Below, piece after piece: positions 6,356 through 9,734 of a stretch of 9,734 nt of DNA. Position 1 is the stretch's first letter. The number at the start of each line of letters is the position of its first letter. A model generated the notes under the pieces. It was not told the DNA's origin. It saw only the letters and a list, made by a program, of their open reading frames with translations, and made no database searches. The position numbers were made by a program, and so were the translations under genes. Source of the DNA: a bacterium (GTDB lineage: Bacteria; Chloroflexota; Limnocylindria; Limnocylindrales; Limnocylindraceae). The stretch is taken from the NCBI GenBank assembly GCA_009919365.1, contig RGBZ01000027.1, forward strand, positions 1 through 9,734, given 5' to 3'.

Positions 6356-7500
6356 GGGCGGATCCTAGCGCGTGGGATGGGGCAGCCTGAGCCTTCACCC
6401 GCCACGCCGACCGAAGCGAGACGGGTTGGCCACAGAGCATCGGGGGCTGCGGCACTTGGAGCGCGACGACCAACGGCGGATCGCGTAGGTGCAAGGCGTT
6501 TACCGACCTCACTCTCAATCTTGATTTGATCGGGCTGTTGCAGCGGTACGGTAATGGTCACGGTGCCGTTGAGGTCGGTACGCTCAACTACTGCACCACG
6601 CTCTCCGAGTCGTTGAAGGGTTTCAGCAGCGGGGTGGCCATACGTGTTTTTCGCGCCAACGGAGACAACAGACACCCGCGGATCTAGCAGGTTCAGTAGA
6701 GCCCGACTCGAAGATCCCTTACTGCCGTGATGTGGTGTCTTGAGAAAATCAACGGGAGCGCTCAGGTTCCGAATGATGCGCGCGTCGATGTCACTCTCAA
6801 TGTCTCCAGTAAACAGCGCACTAAATCCTGGAACATCTAACCGCAAGACTATTGACCGGTCATTGAGCGCTCGACCATCGTTTCCAGGTGGCAACGACAG
6901 GTAGGACTTATCCGGCCAAAGGACTCTCAATCGCGCAGCTCCAAGCTGGAACTTGTCACCGGTAAAGACCTGGTGGTATGCGATGCGACTACTCGCCAGA
7001 ATTTCTCTCCAACTCGATGCCGCTGGTCCCCCGCCGCGCTCTTCTGAACCAGCTACTGCCACGATGCGGTATCGGTCAAGCAGCTTCGGGAGCCCTGCTA
7101 GGTGGTCTTCGTGGGGGTGGCTAGCAACGAGTAAATCAATGCGGCGATCCCACGCTGGAATAACTCGATCTAGCTCGGTGCTCAGTCGTGCTGGATCAGG
7201 TCCGCCATCAATCAACATACGACGGCCAGAGACTTCAACCAGGATCGCGTCTCCCTGTCCAACGTCGAGCGTCGTAATGCGCAGATTTCCTTGTGGGGCA
7301 GCGCTGCCGAGAGATGTGAGCGCACTCACCACAATCAACGCTGCGATGCCAAACGCCAGGCGCTCGGTTACAGGACTTTCGGAGGTGGGCTCTTCATCAG
7401 CTTGCGCTGGAGTGCTTTGTGGCTCATCTCGCAGTAGGAGCCAAGCGCCAAGTACCAGCGGGTAGTTGCGCGCCGACCTGAGCAATCCATGCAGCGGCAC
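6331..7500 (-). CDS. ComEC C-terminal metallo-beta-lactamase domain, separate frame
   Basis: This frame encodes the extracytoplasmic lactamase-like domain that in many ComEC proteins follows the membrane channel and is thought to degrade the non-transported DNA strand. Counting from a possible GTG start at 7500 (389 aa), a hydrophobic segment lies at about 47-65, 'LDVGQGDAIL' at 78-87, and the metal motif 'SHPHEDH' (H-x-H-x-D-H) at 127-133. 'TGDIE' is at 231-235 and 'PHHGS' at 256-260. The last 60 residues are a low-complexity tail running into holA. The frame overlaps the comEC membrane frame by about 77 bp and is offset by one base. It stays open back to at least 7620, but upstream residues look like noise. 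Starts at GTG 7500 or TTG 7485 are both unproven and neither has a ribosome site. It could be a true separate protein, the second half of a frameshifted comEC, or the product of a sequencing error. Domain identity is firm; the gene boundary is not. Confidence 0.75.
   Translation of the reverse strand: MPLHGLLRSARNYPLVLGAWLLLRDEPQSTPAQADEEPTSESPVTERLAFGIAALIVVSALTSLGSAAPQGNLRITTLDVGQGDAILVEVSGRRMLIDGGPDPARLSTELDRVIPAWDRRIDLLVASHPHEDHLAGLPKLLDRYRIVAVAGSEERGGGPAASSWREILASSRIAYHQVFTGDKFQLGAARLRVLWPDKSYLSLPPGNDGRALNDRSIVLRLDVPGFSALFTGDIESDIDARIIRNLSAPVDFLKTPHHGSKGSSSRALLNLLDPRVSVVSVGAKNTYGHPAAETLQRLGERGAVVERTDLNGTVTITVPLQQPDQIKIESEVGKRLAPTRSAVGRRAPSAAAPDALWPTRLASVGVAGEGSGCPIPRARIRPWERHRSS
6356..6367 (-). 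promoter_or_regulatory. Predicted leaderless -10 element of holA, inside the upstream gene
   Basis: On the minus strand TAGGAT (6367 to 6362) is followed by 6 nt (CCGCCC) and the holA ATG at 6355. The site lies within the last codons of the lactamase-domain gene, so holA could be made independently of the competence genes. No Shine-Dalgarno sequence is visible. Confidence 0.55.
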
Positions 7501-8845
7501 TAAAGAGGGCCGTTGCTGGGAGCGCCAGCAGACTCGGCAAGACGGCCAGCTGGGGCGGAACCAAGCGCACGAGCTCGCCAGCGATGGTGGCAAGAATCGC
7601 GGCCGCGGTGGCCGGGGCAATAAGCGGGGCGATCAACAGTGTCAGGGGAATCGACCAAACCGCGACTCGGCCAAAGAGGGCGATGACGAGCCCGAGTGTC
7701 GCAGCCTGCGCGGCGAGACTGACGGCGACATCGCCGCCTATGAATGACCAACCTGTGCGGAGTTGCTTGGGGAGACGCTCTCCAAACGCGGTCGCGTGCT
7801 CGGACCACCTCTGGCTCTTAGCGAGGAGCCCAGCGGTCGCTAATGCCGAAAGGCGAAAGCCAGGGTCGGCTGCAATCGCCGGATCAAGCACCATCAGGGC
7901 GAGAATGGCGTGTGACAGCGCGACCGCTCCGGAGCCAGGCCGACCGGAAGCTGCGCCGATGAGTGCGGCGGCAGCCATGAAGCTGGCGCGAATCACGCTG
8001 GCACTCGCGCCAGCGAAGAGGCCGTACGCGATTGCCACAATGATGAGCAGCGGCCGACGCCGTTTGGCAGGGAACCGCTTGGCGAAGCGATCAGCCACTG
8101 CCATGGTGATCGCAACGTTCCAGCCAGAGAGGGCAACGACGTGTCCGAGCCCCGTCGCCGTAAAGTCTGCCGCGAGACGTTCGTCGACCCGCTCTCGCAA
8201 GCCGATCACGATTGCCGCGGCGAGGCCTCCCGCCGGTGCTGGCAGCACGCGCTCAATGGCGTCACCGAGGGCTGCTCGGAGCGACTCCAGGGGGCTACCG
8301 CGGGAGATGACCTCTACGCTTCGCGTGCGTGCTGTCGCTGAAATGCCGCGGATACGCAGTCGCTCTTGGGCGTCGGGCGTAATGGACCGCTGCGCAAGTG
8401 TCGTGAGGATGGTGTCGCCGGTGCGCACACTCGGATTCGGTGGCGCTTCCACTTGAATGCGCAACCCATCAATTTCAACAATGAACCGTTGCGCCCCACG
8501 AAGTGGGGCGAGGAGTGCCGCAACCTGCCCACGAACCTCGCCAGTGGGCACGAGGGCTGTTGCACCATCTGCAGGGGGGATGGGCGGCCCAAGTAGTGCG
8601 ATCCGCGCACTGATTAGCAGGACGCCCAGAAGCGCCGCGCGGAAAAGGTCGTTGACTTTGACATGCGCGCTTCGTGTAAGCAGCACTAGGAAGACGAGTG
8701 CGCCGAGCGCAAGGGCAGGTGCGCCAGCACGTAGGGTCGTAGCGGGAATGGGCAGCAACGAGAGCTGAGCTGTCGCCACTGCGGCGATGGCAGCCCATCC
8801 AGGGCGACCCCCAAGTCGTGGCGCCCCTCGGCGCCGTTCTCTCAC
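7424..8845 (-). CDS. comEC: ComEC/Rec2 DNA-uptake channel, N-terminal and competence domains (ends before the lactamase domain)
   Basis: ComEC forms the inner-membrane channel for single-stranded DNA in natural transformation. The 473-aa frame has N-terminal membrane segments (about 16-85) and an OB-like DUF4131 region (about 102-182). The Competence domain follows, with 'GLGHVVALSGWNVAI' (232-246, equivalent to the H-L-x-A-I-S-G-x-H/N-V signature), 'ASVIRASFMAAA' (282-293) and 'DPGFRLSALATAGLL' (327-341). Further membrane segments run to about 455. It stops after 'LPAGTWRLAPTAR', where full-length relatives normally continue through one or two more segments into the lactamase domain, here found in the +1 frame. 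The start is GTG at 8845, which shares 4 bp (GTGA) with the comEA stop. This implies translational coupling and explains the absence of a ribosome site. Confidence 0.85.
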   Translation of the reverse strand: MRERRRGAPRLGGRPGWAAIAAVATAQLSLLPIPATTLRAGAPALALGALVFLVLLTRSAHVKVNDLFRAALLGVLLISARIALLGPPIPPADGATALVPTGEVRGQVAALLAPLRGAQRFIVEIDGLRIQVEAPPNPSVRTGDTILTTLAQRSITPDAQERLRIRGISATARTRSVEVISRGSPLESLRAALGDAIERVLPAPAGGLAAAIVIGLRERVDERLAADFTATGLGHVVALSGWNVAITMAVADRFAKRFPAKRRRPLLIIVAIAYGLFAGASASVIRASFMAAAALIGAASGRPGSGAVALSHAILALMVLDPAIAADPGFRLSALATAGLLAKSQRWSEHATAFGERLPKQLRTGWSFIGGDVAVSLAAQAATLGLVIALFGRVAVWSIPLTLLIAPLIAPATAAAILATIAGELVRLVPPQLAVLPSLLALPATALFSAAAWIAQVGAQLPAGTWRLAPTAR

Positions 8846-9486
8846 GGTGTGACGAGCGGGCGGATCTGCTGCAAGACGCGGTCGCTGATGATCCCTCGCG
8901 TACGGAGGTCGTCAACAATGAGAAGCGGTGCCTCTTTGCGCGCGGCAATGATCTTTGCCGCCGTAGCGGGGCCAATTCCTGGGAGCGTGTCGAGTTGCTC
9001 GGCAGTCGCAGTGTTTAGGTCAATCTTTCCACCCGTAGCAGTTGTGGCTACCGAGCCTGCTACGTCAGCTGCCGCGATATCGCCAGGGGCGGCGTAGAGC
9101 GTTCCGCAGAGAATCCCTTGCACGCCGAGCAGGAAGCGATCATCGCGGGAAGGAATTCGTATTGCTGAGCCGTCCGTCAGTGGTGCAGCGAGGTTGAGGC
9201 AGACCTCGATGCGAAGCGGGTCAATGCGTTCGCCCCAGCCACCAGCGGCTGTAATGGCATCAATCAGCCGAGATCCAGCGGGTAGCGCGTAGACGCCAGG
9301 AGTACGGACTGCACCGCTCACCTCAACACGTAGTTCAGAAGCTTGAAGTGCTTCTTGCTGTAAATCCGCCGATTCGATGGGCGTAGTCGCAACCGTGAAC
9401 TCGGGCTCCGCAGAGAGGCTAAGAATCAGCGCGAGTAAGACTACGGAACCAGCAATCAGCACGGGCCATCGATATCGTTGCAGCAT
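8842..9486 (-). CDS. comEA: ComEA-type DNA receptor (SLBB plus helix-hairpin-helix)
   Basis: ComEA is the membrane-anchored receptor that binds incoming double-stranded DNA and hands it to ComEC. The 214-aa protein has one N-terminal membrane anchor (about 8-25) and a spacer. An SLBB domain starts at 'LRVEVSGAVRTPGVYALPAG' (52-71) and runs to about 113. The helix-hairpin-helix DNA-binding region begins with 'IDLNTATAEQLDTLPGIGPATAAKII' (155-180). The usual second hairpin (G-I-G-x-x-x) is degenerate ('RGIISDR', 197-203), although the closing 'IRPLVT' is kept. Cys96 and Cys127 are the only cysteines and, being outside the membrane, could form a disulfide. The ATG at 9486 is preceded at 6 nt by CACGAT. 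The stop overlaps the comEC start in a GTGA arrangement. Confidence 0.92.
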   Translation of the reverse strand: MLQRYRWPVLIAGSVVLLALILSLSAEPEFTVATTPIESADLQQEALQASELRVEVSGAVRTPGVYALPAGSRLIDAITAAGGWGERIDPLRIEVCLNLAAPLTDGSAIRIPSRDDRFLLGVQGILCGTLYAAPGDIAAADVAGSVATTATGGKIDLNTATAEQLDTLPGIGPATAAKIIAARKEAPLLIVDDLRTRGIISDRVLQQIRPLVTP

Positions 9487-9498
9487 GTACGTATCGTG
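9487..9498 (-). promoter_or_regulatory. Predicted leaderless -10 element of comEA
   Basis: On the minus strand CACGAT (9498 to 9493) is followed by 6 nt (ACGTAC) and the ATG at 9486. It keeps the two invariant positions (A2 and T6) seen at the other starts, but its first base is C. The match alone is modest; the spacing supports it. Confidence 0.45.
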
Positions 9499-9522
9499 CG
9501 TTCCGGAATGTATTACGTGCGT
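9495..9522. repeat. CGTGCGT direct repeat around the comEA promoter
   Basis: CGTGCGT occurs at 9495-9501 and again at 9516-9522, 21 bp apart (about two helical turns). The palindrome TTCCGGAA lies between them at 9501-9508. One copy overlaps the predicted comEA -10 and the other the place of the -35. This is the layout of a two-site operator, but no known regulator consensus was recognised. Confidence 0.35.
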
Positions 9523-9549
9523 ATCACGTCACTGTGGAGTGTGGCCCAC

Positions 9550-9592
9550 CTAGATCTGCGTAATCTAGCGTGTTACGGGATCGATTTACGCA
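9550..9592. repeat. Inverted repeats in the region upstream of comEA
   Basis: CTAGAT (9550-9555) and ATCTAG (9563-9568) form a perfect 6-bp inverted repeat with a 7-nt loop. TGCGTAA (9557-9563) and TTACGCA (9586-9592) form a second, wider inverted repeat. The stretch 9499-9635 otherwise holds no convincing gene. The repeats may be an operator or a weak terminator for an upstream minus-strand gene. Confidence 0.35.
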
Positions 9593-9635
9593 CAGACGCT
9601 ACTCAAGGACTGCACTGTGAGCAGAGTGAATCGGT

Positions 9636-9734
9636 TCAGCTCCGAAAGCGCACAGCAAAATCTTCGACCGCATAACCAGTCCCGAAGGTCCCCTTCGCAA
9701 CGAGCGCGGCTGCCTGCCTCCCTTGCGCATCGGA
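9636..9734 (-). CDS. Possible C-terminal end of an unidentified minus-strand gene
   Basis: From the right edge, one minus-strand frame is open for 32 codons to a TGA at 9638-9636. The peptide ends in 'GTGYAVEDFAVRFRS' and has a normal amino-acid mix for this genome. A second minus frame is also open through this stretch, and the fragment is too short to assign to a family. The assignment is only a suggestion based on composition and on its position upstream of, and collinear with, comEA. Confidence 0.3.
   Translation of the reverse strand, partial: SDAQGRQAAALVAKGTFGTGYAVEDFAVRFRS

Noticed and set aside
7420..7430. ATGA overlap at the comEC stop as a coupled start for the lactamase gene
   Set aside because: That ATG is in the third frame, which stops after about 20 codons, not in the lactamase frame.
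7418..7430. Programmed +1 frameshift at AGA-UGA joining the comEC halves
   Set aside because: It would fuse the frames correctly, but there is no prfB-like slippery codon and no internal Shine-Dalgarno stimulator. It is left only as an alternative in the comEC finding.
7584..8456. 290-codon open frame on the plus strand
   Set aside because: It is antisense to the recognisable comEC membrane domain, it has the Ser/Arg/Ala-rich composition of a high-GC shadow frame, and no domain was recognised.
9478..9675. 65-codon plus-strand frame at the right edge
   Set aside because: It starts inside comEA and runs antisense through its promoter repeats. No family resemblance or ribosome site was seen.
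1..9734. CRISPR arrays, insertion sequences, phage genes, attachment sites or toxin-antitoxin pairs
   Set aside because: No regularly spaced repeats, transposase or integrase motifs, or paired small toxin/antitoxin frames were found. The tRNA at the left edge has no duplicated 3' end in the window that would suggest an integrated element.

Overview
The window reads as a chromosomal segment of a GC-rich bacterium. It holds only housekeeping and accessory chromosomal genes: no phage, transposon, plasmid or CRISPR signature was seen. Gene content and promoter style (comEA-comEC-holA order, mostly leaderless genes, a peptidase-S51-like protein with a cysteinyl-tRNA synthetase tail, a tRNA-Ile with anticodon UAU) lead me to guess a Chloroflexota-like or other high-GC lineage. 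That placement is inference; no marker in the window settles it.

Layout. At 1-60 is the 3' part of a tRNA-Ile(UAU). It faces a small membrane protein of the DUF421/YetF family (minus, 76-588). A short-chain dehydrogenase (plus, 609-1391) diverges from that gene across only 20 bp. The dehydrogenase converges, with a 3-bp overlap, on a peptidase-S51/cyanophycinase-like protein carrying a CysRS C-terminal tail (minus, 1388-2455). A second S51-like protein (plus, 2493-3134) diverges from the first across 37 bp and converges on an endonuclease III homologue (minus, 3148-3885). A UMF1/Atg22-type MFS transporter (plus, 4032-5276) meets a minus-strand competence/replication block at a strong inverted repeat. 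That block is, in transcription order, comEA (9486 to 8842), comEC membrane domain (8845 to 7424), ComEC-type metallo-beta-lactamase domain in another frame (about 7500 to 6331) and holA (6355 to 5303). The right edge (9487-9734) is an intergenic stretch plus, possibly, the last 32 codons of another minus-strand gene.

Main results. (1) Seven of the eight genes that begin their own transcription unit have a -10-like hexamer of the form [T/C]A[T/C/G][A/G][A/C]T ending exactly 6 nt before the ATG. Transcription would then start on the A of the start codon, so these look like leaderless genes. Only the MFS gene has a proper Shine-Dalgarno leader. (2) The DUF421 and dehydrogenase genes share one 20-bp interval in which the two -10 hexamers overlap by 4 bp and sit symmetrically, a compact bidirectional promoter. 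(3) Two S51-like proteins with altered nucleophile elbows lie back to back, and one is fused to a CysRS tail, a possible undescribed functional pair. (4) ComEC is split between its membrane and lactamase domains by a frame change. No -35 consensus and no U-tract terminators were recognised. All positions were read by eye.
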